A model generated the notes under the pieces. That model was not told the DNA's origin, made no database searches, and saw nothing but the letters and a program-made list of their open reading frames with translations. Shown here piece by piece: positions 36,756 to 49,095 of a stretch of DNA of 64,000 nucleotides. How positions within the stretch are numbered: position 1 is the stretch's first letter; each line of letters begins with the position of its first letter. A program made the translations under genes and the position numbers. Origin of the DNA: Takifugu bimaculatus (Eukaryota > Chordata > Actinopteri > Tetraodontiformes > Tetraodontidae); contig CP034992.1 in the NCBI GenBank assembly GCA_004026145.2, forward strand, positions 4,038,931 through 4,102,930, read 5' to 3'.

Positions 36756-39700
36756 TTTCTTTCCGCCAGTGAAGACTGTATGTGAATTGAACATTGTGTG
36801 CAAACGAATGTAAGAGATAAGCCGAGGTCCAGCCGTGCCCTCCAATCCTGTTAGCATTAGCGATTAGCACTGGCTAACAGGCACCCTATTATGAGCCCAG
36901 GCCATTTCTGACCCAGCACATACATTTCACACACACGTGCAAACACACTGAGCTATAGGGAGGATTACCAGTTAATCCTTGATTAGGAAACTGTATCTGC
37001 CTGGAATGTGTGTGGGAAGCGTGTGTGTTTAAACTTTTATGTATACATCCCAACTTTGAAGCCTAATCTGCTGGAACGCCACATAGAGCAGGACCCGGGC
37101 CGCGTCGTCCACTTTCCTCTGCTGCCATTCCTGTCCGACCTCTGGCGACACCGGTCGCGACCCCCGTTTGGAAACACTTGAAAGTAGGAATCCAAGGTGT
37201 GCGAGAGACTCACGAGAGTCGGGCAGAGGAAACGTTCCTGTCCCCAGTTGTGGATTTTCCCTGGACCAGTTTGATATTTGTGCAGCATCTGCACCGTGCG
37301 CACCTTCAGAGTGACCTTTCCTGGGGTCGTGACCCCAAACGTGACCCTGTGCAGCCAGGTTCGCTGCCACAAACAAACACAACCTCCTTTTTGCTCATTC
37401 TTTTTCCTCTTTTTCCCCAGAGCCGCCGTTTTTGTCCGCCGTGCTCTTATTCCAGACAATATCAGCCTAATTTCTTTCTTCTATTTGCATTTGTCTCCCC
37501 GTCATGAATGCAAATCTTGACATTTTAAGAGTAACCTGCCCCGTGTTTGCATTTTCATATTGGTTTTCTCTTCGCAGTGAATAAAGCGCGAGCTGGCTGC
37601 ATGTGTGTATTCCCTCAACTGTGTATTGTGCAACTGCGCTGGTTTGGTATGAAACTTTAATAAGCCTTTAGTGCATGTGAGGAGATGAGATTTCTGTTGT
37701 AACCCAGTGCCCCCCCCCTCACTGCCCATTAAACACGCACACACTTCTCTCCTTAACTAAATATTCATGTTTGCAATGTGAAGGTACATGCACTTCCTCA
37801 TCCCTGCATCCTGCCCCCCACACACACACACACACACACACCTAGTGGAAAGGCTCGTTTTTGTGACCTTCAGTGTGTTTGAAGCGCTACAGAAGTGCGG
37901 ACTAGGACGAACTTCCAAGCGCACGTCGGGTTCTTGGCAGCTCGGGTATTTAAATTGGACCAGTGCTGGTGCAGCAGTGTTTCACCAGGACAGGAGAGCG
38001 CACGTATGGTCACAGAGAGGACCGTCTTCTTCTCTGAGCGAGGACAGCAGCGCGACACATCTGGGGGAGCTAATTAATGACTCGGACCGTGTTTTTCTGA
38101 CCTCGCCCTGCGTCCGTTTCCATGTGGAGCAACTCCCTTTTTCCCCGTGTTCTCTCCGTCTCCACCCAGGGAAAGGGTGCTGGGTCTCTGGCAAATTGCG
38201 CAACATTTGAGGCCAGACTGGGAGAGATTAAAGAAACGTATAACTCAAACATCTGTGTCCAGAAATAACAACAGCCGTGCGACACGTGTGTCAGAACCGT
38301 ATCTTCCTGGGTCTCGCCTCTTTTCTTTCTCATTTTTTATTTCCCGTGCAAACATCCCTGTCAGTCTTTGATGCATTCGCTGGCATCCGTCTCTTGGAAA
38401 CTGTCCCATGTGCAAAATGCATATTTATAGTATAGCGCTCGCATGTTTCCGCGGATGTGTTTGGTGTACGAGATAAAGGAATCTGCTCCATATTTTCTTG
38501 CCTGACTGTGGGCGTTCCGAGAGAAAGTCCAACTGAGATTGATGGGGGAGGAGGTTTGTAAAGAGGTAGAGGGAAGGAATAATGAGAGAGGGAGAGAAAG
38601 ATAGGGAGGAAAAGAGGGGGGCGGATAGGAGGATTGCAGGAGTGGGGTGAGGCAGAGGAATGTGTGAAAAGACCAAGGCGGACATGTCAGGGAACAAATT
38701 GAAAATGCCAATTTCACTTTAGCCCCCACCAGCTCAGGCGCTTACAGGCCAGCACGGCCTCTTATTCCATGTGTAAATGAATGGTGTCCTCAGAATAACA
38801 CACAATCACCCCTCTCTATCCATCTCACACTCCCTATTTCTCCTTTCGTTTTCCGCTGGGTTCTGCTGTCACGCCATTTCCTCTCTGCCCACTTTCTCAT
38901 CCTTCTCTCTTCTCTCTCCCACTTCTTTTTTCTAACCGTCCCTGAACTCATCACTCCACCTCCGTCCTCTGAACTTTCTAGCATTCAGCTGTTGCTTCTC
39001 CCATTTTTCACCGCTGTTGACTATTGATCAGCCGCTCAGAACACCGCCATGAATTCTGTCCTTTGTCCAACAATTGTCATCCAACTGTTGTCAGTCATGA
39101 AGCCCTTTTCTGTAGAGAATCGCAGTTTGGGCACGCAGAAAGAGGGATTCGGCCCTCTCTCACCAATCACAGTCTCAGAAAAGCTGAAGCATTTTTGATC
39201 AATGGTTGTCGGAGTTTTTCTCTATTTCATTTCTGGTAGCTTCCCTCCGCATTAATCCTCCATCCCGCGGAACATTCAGATGGGACGAACAATCCATTTT
39301 CTCTTTTTAATAACTGAACGTCTGCTGAGCATGACTAATTGTTTTGTCTATAGAATGACAATACATTATAAAGGCTAGGGGTGCCAGAGGCACCGGTGGC
39401 ATTTTTTTAAGACCCTGAACGCAACATTCTCATAATGTAAACATGTTCTTAAAGATTTTAATAGGCAGCGGTCTCTCTGGTCCTTAGAACAGAGTCTGTC
39501 CTGATATTCGTATGTATTCTATATGTGCACGAGAGCTCCTCTGACATCTTCCTGTTTCTGCCTTCAGGCTGCACTAAATGTATCCAATCACAAAGAGCCA
39601 AGAACGGATTAATCTTCCTTTTGCACATGGTGACATTGCTGTGTCCTCTCATTTTCTTATCTTTCCATGCACATTTGTGGCCTCTCCAATTCTTTTCTAA

Positions 39701-40396
39701 TGCACTATTACCACAGATGTCTAGATACATCTGGCACTATTACACTTGAGCCGCTGATATCACGTATTGCTGAAGTTGTAGATAGATTCGATCACCGAGG
39801 GCGCCGTTTTCCTCGGGCCCGGAGCTTTCACGTCGGATTTTATCACCACTCCACATGAGGAGAACGGTCTCGCAATCTCTCGCCCCGAAGCCATTGAAGA
39901 TAGTGACCATACCAGCGGTGGCGAGGACGACTGCGGACCGTCTGACTGATGGGGGCATCAGGTTAACTCGGCCGTTCTCCGGCCGTACATCAACAGAGCA
40001 GACGCCTCTGAACACGGAACGGGCGAGCCGTCGCTGTCCGCCGTCTGTTTCAACGCATCAAAGGCTATTGATGTGAATGTGGCGCTTAATAATGCAAAAC
40101 TGCCTCTCGGATTGGAGAGTCGAGGGAGTTCCTGATGAATGAGTATTATTGGATGATTGTATGTCTGCCGCAGAGCGTTTGGCTGCGCTGCTGCGTTTGG
40201 CGGGGGTGGAACTTCTAAAGCTGCATTTTATTTGCCGGCGATAATCGTCGTCAAGAATTTATTTGTTTGGCGGCTGGGAGCGTCTCTCCGGAGCCTCCGC
40301 CGTTATTCTTTCAGTTAGCGCGGCGCCGTCACGTTGTGGCTTTTGGAACTCGTCGTCTCATTTGAAGCAATTCCATAAAACTGATTACGCCGCCGA

Positions 40397-40512
40397 TGAG
40401 TCAATTACATTTCAACTCTTATTAGTTCAGGATGCAAAAATGAAATTAGACGAACATATTATTGTTGGAGATGTATTACACTTTTCATTCATCACTGAAA
40501 TGGAATGAGTCA
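40397..40512. promoter_or_regulatory. Candidate enhancer: two AP-1 sites and a TEAD-type word
   Basis: Two perfect TGAGTCA words lie at 40397-40403 and 40506-40512. The second overlaps GGAATG (40502-40507), a TEAD-type core. The block is AT-rich, lacks simple repeats and holds homeodomain-like ATTA words. The enhancer role is inference from motifs only. Confidence 0.3.
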
Positions 40513-40819
40513 CACGGTGCCGCAGAGCCCAATCTCTTAATCAAGTCTCTGTCGTGCCAGGCGGCTGCGGATGTGCAGGGTGTTAAAATCACAATATAGA
40601 CCTTCTTTCATCACTCATTTTTATGGCCCCTCACTGCGGGCGATGACATTACCTCCAGCCAACAGGAAAACCTGACTGTGCTCTTGGAATATTCTCTAAA
40701 CTGATCTGACATTTTGCAGGAGTCCTCAATGTTATTGGTGTGGGAACAGAGTTATTTCAGATGATTGTACATGACTGTGACTGCTAAGGTTAATCTTTGT
40801 GCTGTGCTTCATGTTTCAG

Positions 40820-40916
40820 TACATGTATGAAGGCAACGACATCAGCGACCTGCCCGTCGACCTCTCCGTGGTGTGGAATGGCATGTTTGTCATTGACAAC
40901 CCCTACAACATTAAAG
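40820..40916 (+). CDS. plxna1: plxna1 exon 8: end of IPT2
   Basis: The 97-nt exon encodes fragment residues 311-343, YMYEGNDISDLPVDLSVVWN through DNPYNIK. It gives the last two strands of IPT2 before PSI3. The YEGND-x-SDLPV-x-LSVVWNG pattern is the plexin A1 form. The acceptor is ATGTTTCAG and the donor is AAAG|GTGAGT. The entry phase is 0 and the exit phase is 1. Confidence 0.96.
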
Positions 40917-42590
40917 GTGAGTTCAGACAGTTAAAGGTTTCTATTAAAATCAGCACGGACACATGCGTCTTAAAAAGAGAATCCAGCAAGTACAAAACCA
41001 GAGAAGAGTCTTTGATTATTTGGAGTGACCAGTCTCCCTCGGCCAGCTTTACTTTTTTAATTAATTCCTGTATTCCTTCAGATTTGAAGCTGAAAGGGAG
41101 ACACAAAAGCAAAGAAATGCTGGACGGACCCGCTCTAATCTGATCCATTTAGCCGAGAATATACTCGGTGAATTGCTGTGTTAAATTTCTGTCATTTTTC
41201 CCGACACAATACTCGTCAGCGGTTCAATAATTAAAGAGGTTAACCTGAGAGCTGCGGTGTTATTAAGATCCAGCGGGTTCAGCAGAGTTTCTGTGTCATA
41301 TCGCTTCTGGAGAATATTTTATTACTATCATTTCATCTCTGGCAGAGGTTTATTCTCACGTAAGTCTCCAGGTATTATGATGAATGCATAGAACATCAAT
41401 GCGATAAGGCCTGTGCAGCCCCCCAGCCTCCACCCCCCCAGAATGCCCAGACCTCTCCCTCACAGCAGAAGCCCCTGTGAGTAATCCTCCAGTGAGAGAA
41501 GACAATGAGATCACGTCTGTTGGTTATAATTACTGCTAGAACAGTCGTTCTAATGCCGCTGCCGTAATTATCGTGGCCTGTGTGGCTCCACGGGGGGGCT
41601 GCCGCATTATTCCCCACCGCTGCGAAGTGAAGCAACATCGCCAGCCGCCGTTGCATTCGGCACGACCTTTGGACGGCGTGCAGAAGGGGCCCGGCGCATG
41701 GTCGTTGGCTCCAGGAGGTGGCCGGCTGCAGCGTCTCTGCTCACAGGCCTCTCTCAGCTGCGTGGAGGAGCGATTGTTGCCGTTTCCTCAGTAATTTAAC
41801 ACCAGAGAGTCACTTTATTGCATTTATCGACATCAGTCCCTGGAGACTCGAGCACCAAGCATGCTGTTAAAGTCTCAGATTTCACGTATCCTGAGATATA
41901 TCGACATGTTGGGAACGTACAACCGAACGTCTGCCGGAGCATCGGGACTCTGCATTTATGCCCGATGCCTTTTTTTCTGTCATTTCTTCCAAGGACAAAA
42001 CGTTTCTGCATTATGTTGAGCGACGCTGAAAGCCTCCAGTATCAGCAGCATGCATCAGAGTCTCTGTATTGTGTCTATCTTGGCTATAAATCTGCTAAAA
42101 GCGCCATCAGGAAGCAGAGAGATCCGCCATTGTCTGTTCCTGAGCCCCCTCCCCTCTTTTATCTATCATGGTAATCATCTGATCAAGTGTGAGCAATGCT
42201 CCATTATCTTAAATACTCATATGTTAATGTAATTAGAGGAGAGACATTCAGCAGCCAGTAATTGGTACAGGGTTGCTTTAAAGCTGCTCCGTGACCAACA
42301 GGATTTGGGGATGGAATGACAGTGAGAGAGGGGAAAAGGACTTAAGTGTTTAGTTCCTGAGGCCTTTAAAAACACCGCCTGAGCTCAACTTTGTCTCGGT
42401 GATGTTGAATTATTTAGCGAGGGTACGCGCATGTCACTCGATTTGAAATGGAGGAATTTGGAACTTTAAAATAGCTCAGCTCTCTCCTCCGGTTGTTTAT
42501 CTGTTTACTTATGCCAGCACAAAGTTGTGCCTCAAACCGCTCCCCCCTCCCTCGTTTCACGCCCTCTCCCTCGCCGTCCCGTCTCCGCAG
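40917..42590 (+). other. Intron 8 (about 1.7 kb)
   Basis: Runs from GTGAGT to CTCCGCAG. The reading frame stays open for about 75 codons into the intron (to 41143), but with ordinary intronic composition. No repeat array and no gene is seen. Confidence 0.92.
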
Positions 42591-42781
42591 CCCACCTGTA
42601 TAAGTGCTACGCGCTGAGGGACAGCTGCGGGATGTGTCTGAAGGCCAACCCCAGGTTTGAGTGCGGCTGGTGCGTACAAGAGAAGAAGTGTTCCCTGAGG
42701 CAGGAGTGCACCCCCCCAGAGAGCACCTGGATGCACGCCACCACAGGAAACAGCCGCTGTGCACACCCCAAGATCATCAAG
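42591..42781 (+). CDS. plxna1: plxna1 exon 9: PSI3 domain
   Basis: The 191-nt exon encodes fragment residues 343-406, AHLYKCYALRDSCGMCLKAN through RCAHPKIIK. It is the whole third PSI module. The cysteine pattern C-x6-C-x2-C-x8-C-x2-C-x5-C-x5-C is complete, including the FECGWC core. The acceptor is CTCCGCAG and the donor is AAG|GTACGC. The entry phase is 1 and the exit phase is 0. The stretch WMHATTGNSRCAHPKI matches the PLXNA1 pattern WMHA-x3-SSRC-x-x-PKI. Confidence 0.97.
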
Positions 42782-42828
42782 GTACGCTGTCACACTCGCG
42801 TCACACTATAAGACAGTAAAAAACAACA

Positions 42829-42879
42829 CACACACACACATACACACACACACACACACACACATACACACACACACAA
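42829..42879. repeat. (CA)n microsatellite with TACA interruptions
   Basis: CA array of about 50 bp beginning about 47 nt downstream of the exon 9 donor. Confidence 0.95.
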
Positions 42880-43349
42880 GACTCCGAGGCCAGAAAACCA
42901 GGAAACAGCCCACTCTCAAATCCACATTGCACGCAGCTGCTAGGTTCAAGGTGGAAGGAAAAATTGTTTTCCGACTGAAGTTGAAGCAGCAGTTGCATGT
43001 TGCCGAGCAACAGTTCCCTCAAGAACAGGCGTGACACAAAGGGTCAGAGCAGAGTGGGCTGGAGTGAAGGGAGTCATCTGCAAGACAATCCTTTCCCTGC
43101 GAACGTTGACGAGACGCAAGTTCAAGGAAAATCTACATTTTGGAAGGGTGTTTCTCGAGGAAGTGAACGTCCACCTGCAGAGCTTCATGATTTGGCCTCA
43201 GTGAGGGAAAGAGAGCGACACAGGAGGGAGGAGAGACAACTTAGAAGCATCACCATGACTGCAACCACAACACAGATGGGCCAGACAGGAGGGGGCATCT
43301 GACACACACCACCACTGAGCACACTGACATGATTAGAGATGATGGCTAC

Positions 43350-43405
43350 GCACGCACGCACACACACACACACGCACACACACATACACATGCACACACA
43401 CACCC
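43350..43405. repeat. (CA)n array with CG and TA interruptions
   Basis: Imperfect CA array in intron 9, opposite in orientation to the GT array 75 bp downstream. Confidence 0.93.
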
Positions 43406-43477
43406 GAGGAGTGTCTGTTTGTGAAAGAGAGAGGCAAAAATAATGTGCTGGTGTGTGTGTAGGGGTGTTCTTCAATT

Positions 43478-43478
<1 letters not shown>

Positions 43479-43517
<39 letters not shown>

Positions 43518-43540
43518 GTGTGTGTGTGTGTGTGTGTGTG
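43479..43540. repeat. (GT)n microsatellite, about 62 bp
   Basis: GT array with one TT break near 43517, in intron 9. Confidence 0.96.
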
Positions 43541-46500
43541 CGGCTCACAGATTGGGTGAGCCAAGGCGTCTAAACACCACGGTGTACCCATCTGTTGCCA
43601 CCTCTAGCCGTGGCGGTGGCCCTGGTCAGACTGTGACCCGGGTCACCGTCTCTGTGGTTCACCGCTGGAGCTGGTGTGCACGCCGGCACGGGCGTGCACG
43701 CAGGAGCACGAGCTTTCAAACAACCGGTCCCTCCATTTTCCTGCGCATTTTTTTTTGTCTTTCGGGCTCTGTAAATGTAACAGCGCCTCGGAGAAGACGC
43801 GGCTCGAGCGCCGCTCCTCTCACTTTAAATAAGTGTGAAATATATGGATGATTTATAATGCATGCCCCTTTTCCCAGACGCAGTCTTTTATGGTGGGAGC
43901 CCTCAGTGCATTTCCTGTGTGACACCAGTAATGGAGATATTGGATAATTGGGGTAGAAGATAAATCTGTGAGCTTCTGCTCTCTCTCTTCCTGCATACTT
44001 GGGTTATCTCTGCACAAGCGTGCTCAGCCAAATGGGCTGCATGTACTGGGGGGGAGGGGGTGGGGGATATGTATGCGCATGCGAGCATGTGCTCTCGCAT
44101 GCACATCGAGGGGTAAATCCTGGCCCGGGGGCAGGATGTTGGTGGCAGGAATAGAGGAGCATCAAAGGCAGCGGGGGGAGAGAGGAAGCGGCGAGAAGTG
44201 TCGCCGCCTCACCTCCCCTCCACCTTTGACATTTCCAATGTGACATTTAACGTCAGAAGAGCATCTGCAGGTGGCAGAATCCCCTCTCCTTTCGTCTGCC
44301 ATTTCATCCTTCACCTCTCCCAGCGAGCGTCTCCTCCGCTACACAAATTGAGCAGCCCTCCGCGTTTATTTGCTGCTGTGGGAGATGTTGTGGGCGCACA
44401 CGAGGCGCAGACACCCGCTTTTCACCTCCGGAGCTGCCGTGTCAGCAAGTGACCCCCTCTGGTGCACTTCTTGAGTGTGCTATTGCCAACTTAATGTTCA
44501 ATACTGCGCAGGTGGGTATTGTTCCACTAATGGCGTTGGCGGCTAAACACAGCTCTCCGGACACCGCCATTGATGTTTTGGGCCGTGAATGACCGGTTTT
44601 ATAATTTTTAAGGATGCGGGCTATTGTGTGCTTTTCTTATTACGCCAGAATTGTCCCTCTTAGATTAATTATTTGTGCTCTCACAACAAACAGGCTGTGT
44701 GTGGGAGAACGGAGGGGCGAACACACACTCCCAGGTAGAATACACTTAAATGTGAAATCATGGTTGTAAGCATGGATTAAATAATCGTTACCTTCCAGCT
44801 CTTTTTTTTCCTTTTCGGCTGTTTCTATAAAGGCCCCCCCCACCTAAAGAAAACACATCCACAGGGGTGACAGAGGCGACTCTGTCCCCTTGTGGTGCAG
44901 CATGTGGTGTCCTAGCACTGGCCTTGGACGTTCCCTAACCCTCCGTCATCCATCATCTCCTGCCTGCCTACTCCTGAGGGACAAGAAGAACATAACAGCT
45001 CGCCCTGAGAAACCAATTAAAACACAGGCCAGGCCGATGTGTGTGTGTGTGTGCGTGTGTGTGTGTGTGCATCTGTGTGTTGCTTTATTAAGCTGCAACA
45101 GTGGCGTTGGTAGTTCCAACTTTTCTCTCTTATTAACCAAAATTGAGAGAGTTCACATCTCCAATAGTATTGAGCAGCTCTGGAAATGGACAAAATGTCT
45201 GTTTTGCTCATCATTCAGCTGAGTAAACACAATCCTCTCTGCCTCCAATAATCTGTTCTACGGATAATATTTGCTGTTGTTTACAGACCATGCTCGTACT
45301 CTATTCTGCTTCTTCTCCTCTTCTTGCTAGCGGATGCTCTCTGTGCAGCAACACTCGTTCTGGCCACAATAGGCCTCACACAAAGCCTTGACACAACAGG
45401 ACAAGTCAGAGCCAAAGAAAAGTGGGGGGGGGGGGGGGAGTTTGAATGCATTTGGAGCACAGAGGAAGAGGAGAATAGAGCCAGTGTTTAGGCTGGTGGC
45501 TTTTATCAAAATGGCTTTTTGTTTGTGTTGTTTTGCTATGGGTGTAACAACGCGCGCGTGTGTGTCTGTGTTTTGATAAGCCGGTGCTCGTAGAGGAGAG
45601 GGAGATTTGATTACCATATCTGAAGATTGCGATTGGTGCACTGCTGTGTGCCACCGACTCTTTTGTCTGCGCCTGAAAATATATGCATTCAGGCATGTTG
45701 AGCGGGAGACAAAGAGTGAATTAAAAAGGCACAGAAGTGTGCAGAGGAAGAGGGACGCTCCTCTGAAGCAGAGCTGCGGGAAGAATGGAAGAAAGAAAGA
45801 AAGAAAACACTCCTTAATTATATCACTGGCATTTTCAGCCCTGGCCTGGGTGACACTGGGCTTTGTTCCCACTGTAAGCAGCGTCCGGATCACCTGTGGC
45901 TTTTACCAGCCTGCCCCCTCTGTAGTGATGCTTAGCGTGGACGCTCGGAGCCACCAGAGCTGCTTATATTGTATAGGAGACTTTATTAAAGCAGATGGTA
46001 AGTATGCTCGTTTTCTCTGCAGCTAAGAGGAAGTTGACTGGTGCTAATTTTATGTCAAGATGGTAAAAAATTACCTCGTTGATTGGCATTTTATGTAAAT
46101 GTTGGGTTAGGGTTATATTTGTTGATTGCCACCACATATTGAACTTGGAGCATCCGTCTGATCTGACGCCAGGTTAAGATTAGCTTAGCTTAATAGCTTA
46201 GCTTAATTCAATATTTTCCTTGCAGGTTGCAGGTTCCTCAGATCTATTCTGGGGTGTGTGTGTGTGCGTGTGTGTGTGTGTGTAGAGGGGTGTTCTTCGA
46301 TTGGTGAGTTTTATGTCCTCTGAAGTGCTGTAATGTGTGTGTGTCATTGATCATTCATTTTTTTCCTGTCTTTATGGCGAGCCCCCGTACCACCACCCCA
46401 CAGCACCCAACCGCTAATGTCTCTCCTCTCTCACCGTCCTCTCGGGCTGAGGTGACAAATGACCCCACCCTCCGCCTGCCAGGTTCTAATCCAATTAGCT

Positions 46501-46992
46501 TTAGCCCTAATTATACTACCAATGACTGATTACCGAAGGGGCCATTGTCTGCATCACCGGCTGAACGAGCGAAGCCGTGATGAGCTGGGCTCGCCTCTGG
46601 TAACCATTAGCACCTCTGCACACCTTCTTCAGGACCTCCAGAGGAAAGAAAGGGAGCAGAGGTCGCTTTGAGGACTAATTATATTCAGTAGATTAATCGC
46701 CAAAAGGTTAAATGAGAGATGTAAGCAAGGGCTTTATGGGTGGGTCCAGGTTAAGTGTCTGAATTGGCAGCTTGTGAATGCTTGACTGAGCTGTGGTGGA
46801 GTTAATGGATCCGAGGTCATTTTTCATTTCCCTTAATGCGGTCGCCCCTATCTGATTATGTCAGAATATGAGGCGACCATAGTGACTTATGTAAACTGTC
46901 ATTGTGTCTGACAGACAATATGTGTCCTGGTCGGCTGCATTGGGGGTGAGGATTGCCTAACACGTGTCCTCTTTGATTGGCTCTTCCACCAG

Positions 46993-47144
46993 TTGCATCC
47001 AGAGACGGGCCCCAGGCAGGGCGGAACCATGCTGACCATCACAGGGGAGAACCTGGGCCTGCAGTTTAAAGACATCCAGAATGGAGTCCGCATCGGTAAA
47101 GTGGCCTGCATCCCCCAGGAGGACCAGTACATCAGCGCCGAGCA
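46993..47144 (+). CDS. plxna1: plxna1 exon 10: IPT3 domain, first part
   Basis: The 152-nt exon encodes fragment residues 407-457, [20 protein letters not shown] through DQYISAEQ. It starts the third IPT domain. The signature [18 protein letters not shown] is the classical IPT first strand and turn. The closing YISAEQ is shared by plexin A members. The acceptor is CCACCAG and the donor is CA|GTAAGT. The entry phase is 0 and the exit phase is 2. Confidence 0.96.
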
Positions 47145-48888
47145 GTAAGTTGGACCATTCGCTGTCCCAAACCTGAGTGTTGGGTTTCATTTCGCCCGTT
47201 CACCCTTCAGAGGTAAATCCCTGGTCTTTGTGACCATAACTACTCCCCCCTTTCTCTTCTAAAGTTTTATCCCTGTAAAATAGCTCAGGGTACTCGCGTT
47301 TAACCCCGGGGGGGGCTATTGGGGATAAAACCTTCACTGGTGCAGCAGGATTTTTCTTTTAGAAATATCTCACTAATTAAGCTTGGTCCAGATTATCCCG
47401 ACATTGGATTGAACTGTGAATGAAAACATGCGACGGGTCCCTTTTTTTTGTGCCGCTGAATTCATGCAGCAAAAAAGCTACAATTCAGGGGAAGAAGAAA
47501 AACCCTGTCACAGCTGGAGGTGTCCTCATTTTCTTCTTATGTAGCTGTCATTTGTACACGGATGCTCCATTTACCGAGTTCTGCGGCGTAGACCCAGCAG
47601 ATTTATTTTCCCCTTCACAAAGGAGGAAACTCAAAGAAACTTTGATGGTTTGACAGACGGAACAACAGAACGCTGAGCAAATCTCCCCAGCAATGACACG
47701 TGTCCCAGTCTGGGATTAGAAAACACGCCAGTGACATTTCACTTCTGATTTATATTTGATGAACTCACACGTGTTGATGTATTCGCCAAAATGAGACAGC
47801 TAACATCCTCCTCGCCACTTCCCTTCCCTACCTGCTCCTTGTGTCAAAAGTCTCAGCGTTGCTACTTTTAACGGTGTCAGGCGCGTGATGCCGGCTAACG
47901 CCTGCAGGAGGTGTGGCTCCCTGTAGCGCTAATGAAACATCGCTAACGTTGTTCACGGCCCGGCTGCCTTCGTCATCCCGGTGACCTGCAGCATCAAAGA
48001 TGGGCCCCGGGTCAAAGGTCATACAGTGGGAGGAGGAGGGATGTGCTCAATTGTGCAGAAGATGTGGACACGTGGTCACTCCGCCTTCCCCGTTCTCTCC
48101 GACACTCTCAGCGGCGCGTTTGACAATTCCGCTGATTTTTGTGAGCGGAATTTTTTTTAAAAAAAAGGCGAATGTGAATCTTTTCGTCATCAGCAGGCGC
48201 AGTCGCTAAATGGTGTCCCGTGTTGACTGGAGTAAATGTTGTGAGAGCAAACAGAGCCGTACTGTTTGGCATATTTAACCTTACATTTAGCGCTGGCTAA
48301 ACGTCATTGCCGTTTGCTCCTCCATGAATAACCGTCAGTCGTGTTTAGTGGGTGACGGCCATTATTAAAGGGTGTCTGGCGTTTGTCTTTGGAATCAAAG
48401 GAAAAGGAGCCGCGGCTGCAGCGCTGCAGCTAGCATGGCGCGGAAGGGTTAACGCTCCATCCTGGTGGGGGGGGAAACTGGGGAAGATGTGTAAGATATG
48501 AGCCCGTTCAATTAATCAGCTTCTCTGGCTTTAACCCCGTCCTCTCCTCCCCCTCTCCTCCGCACTCTCACCCCTTTCTCTCCGTCTCATCCGCTGGCTC
48601 TGGCTAATTAACAGTCAAGTGTGTCGGCAGCAGGCGAAACACGAATTAAGTGTGCGTGCGCGCGCACGGGCGCCATCCCTGTGGGCCATACTTCCACTTC
48701 TCCCTGCACTCAATCATTTCTCTAGTGGATTTTCATTTGGCCGTGCAGTACCTGGGGCCAAGTGTAAAGATTGTGCTTCTACATCACACTCATGCAGATG
48801 TTCCTGCTCCAGGCTCTCGGAACCTCTGGAATGTCTTATTGGACTGCTGCGGTGGCGGCGCTCACCTCTGCACGGCTCTGTTTTTCAG
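47145..48888 (+). other. Intron 10 (about 1.7 kb)
   Basis: Runs from GTAAGT to TTTTTCAG. No long simple repeat is present. It has short homopolymers (G near 47308 and 48467, A/T near 48150-48167). No gene is seen. Confidence 0.92.
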
Positions 48889-49012
48889 GATCGTGTGTCA
48901 ACTGAACGACGCCACGGGTTACCGCGTGCAGGAGGCTCAGGTGGAAGTGTGCGTCAGAGACTGCATCCACCAGGACTACAAAGCCGTCTCCACCAAGGCC
49001 TTCACCTTCGTG
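48889..49012 (+). CDS. plxna1: plxna1 exon 11: end of IPT3
   Basis: The 124-nt exon encodes fragment residues 457-498, IVCQLNDATGYRVQEAQVEV through KAFTFV. It completes IPT3, with the VEVCVRDC strand that PLXNA1 also has. The acceptor is TTTTTCAG. The donor GTG|GTCAGC is a weak match because it lacks the usual A at +3 and T at +6. The entry phase is 2 and the exit phase is 0. The next intron is only 83 nt. Confidence 0.95.
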
Positions 49013-49095
49013 GTCAGCAGGACTCCACATCGTTCTGTTTGGATTCTTCTTCCTCCCTCGTCCGTCCGCCGCCACTGACCAGTTTTTCTTTCCAG
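49013..49095 (+). other. Intron 11 (83 nt, shortest)
   Basis: GTCAGC to TCTTTCCAG. It is close to the minimum vertebrate intron length and is not a multiple of three. If retained, the frame closes with TGA at about 49076-49078. Confidence 0.93.

Larger units (their letters stand above)
32085..40819 (+). other. Intron 7 (about 8.7 kb)
   Basis: Runs from GTAAGA to ATGTTTCAG. Repeats include GT at 32636-32666, 35600-35638 and 36080-36135, C runs near 36421-36434, a CCCT tetranucleotide array at 36728-36755 and CA at 37819-37841. TTAGC/GCTAA words cluster near 36849-36882. An AT-rich element with two AP-1 words lies at about 40370-40515. No gene is recognised on either strand. Confidence 0.9.
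42782..46992 (+). other. Intron 9 (about 4.2 kb)
   Basis: Runs from GTACGC to TTCCACCAG. It holds CA with TACA interruptions at 42829-42879, CA at 43350-43405, GT at 43479-43540, GT at 45039-45069 and 46253-46284, a G run at 45424-45439 and a perfect 13-bp duplication (TAGCTTAGCTTAA twice) at 46181-46206. A 20-bp word is shared between 43460-43480 and 46283-46305. No gene is recognised. Confidence 0.9.
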
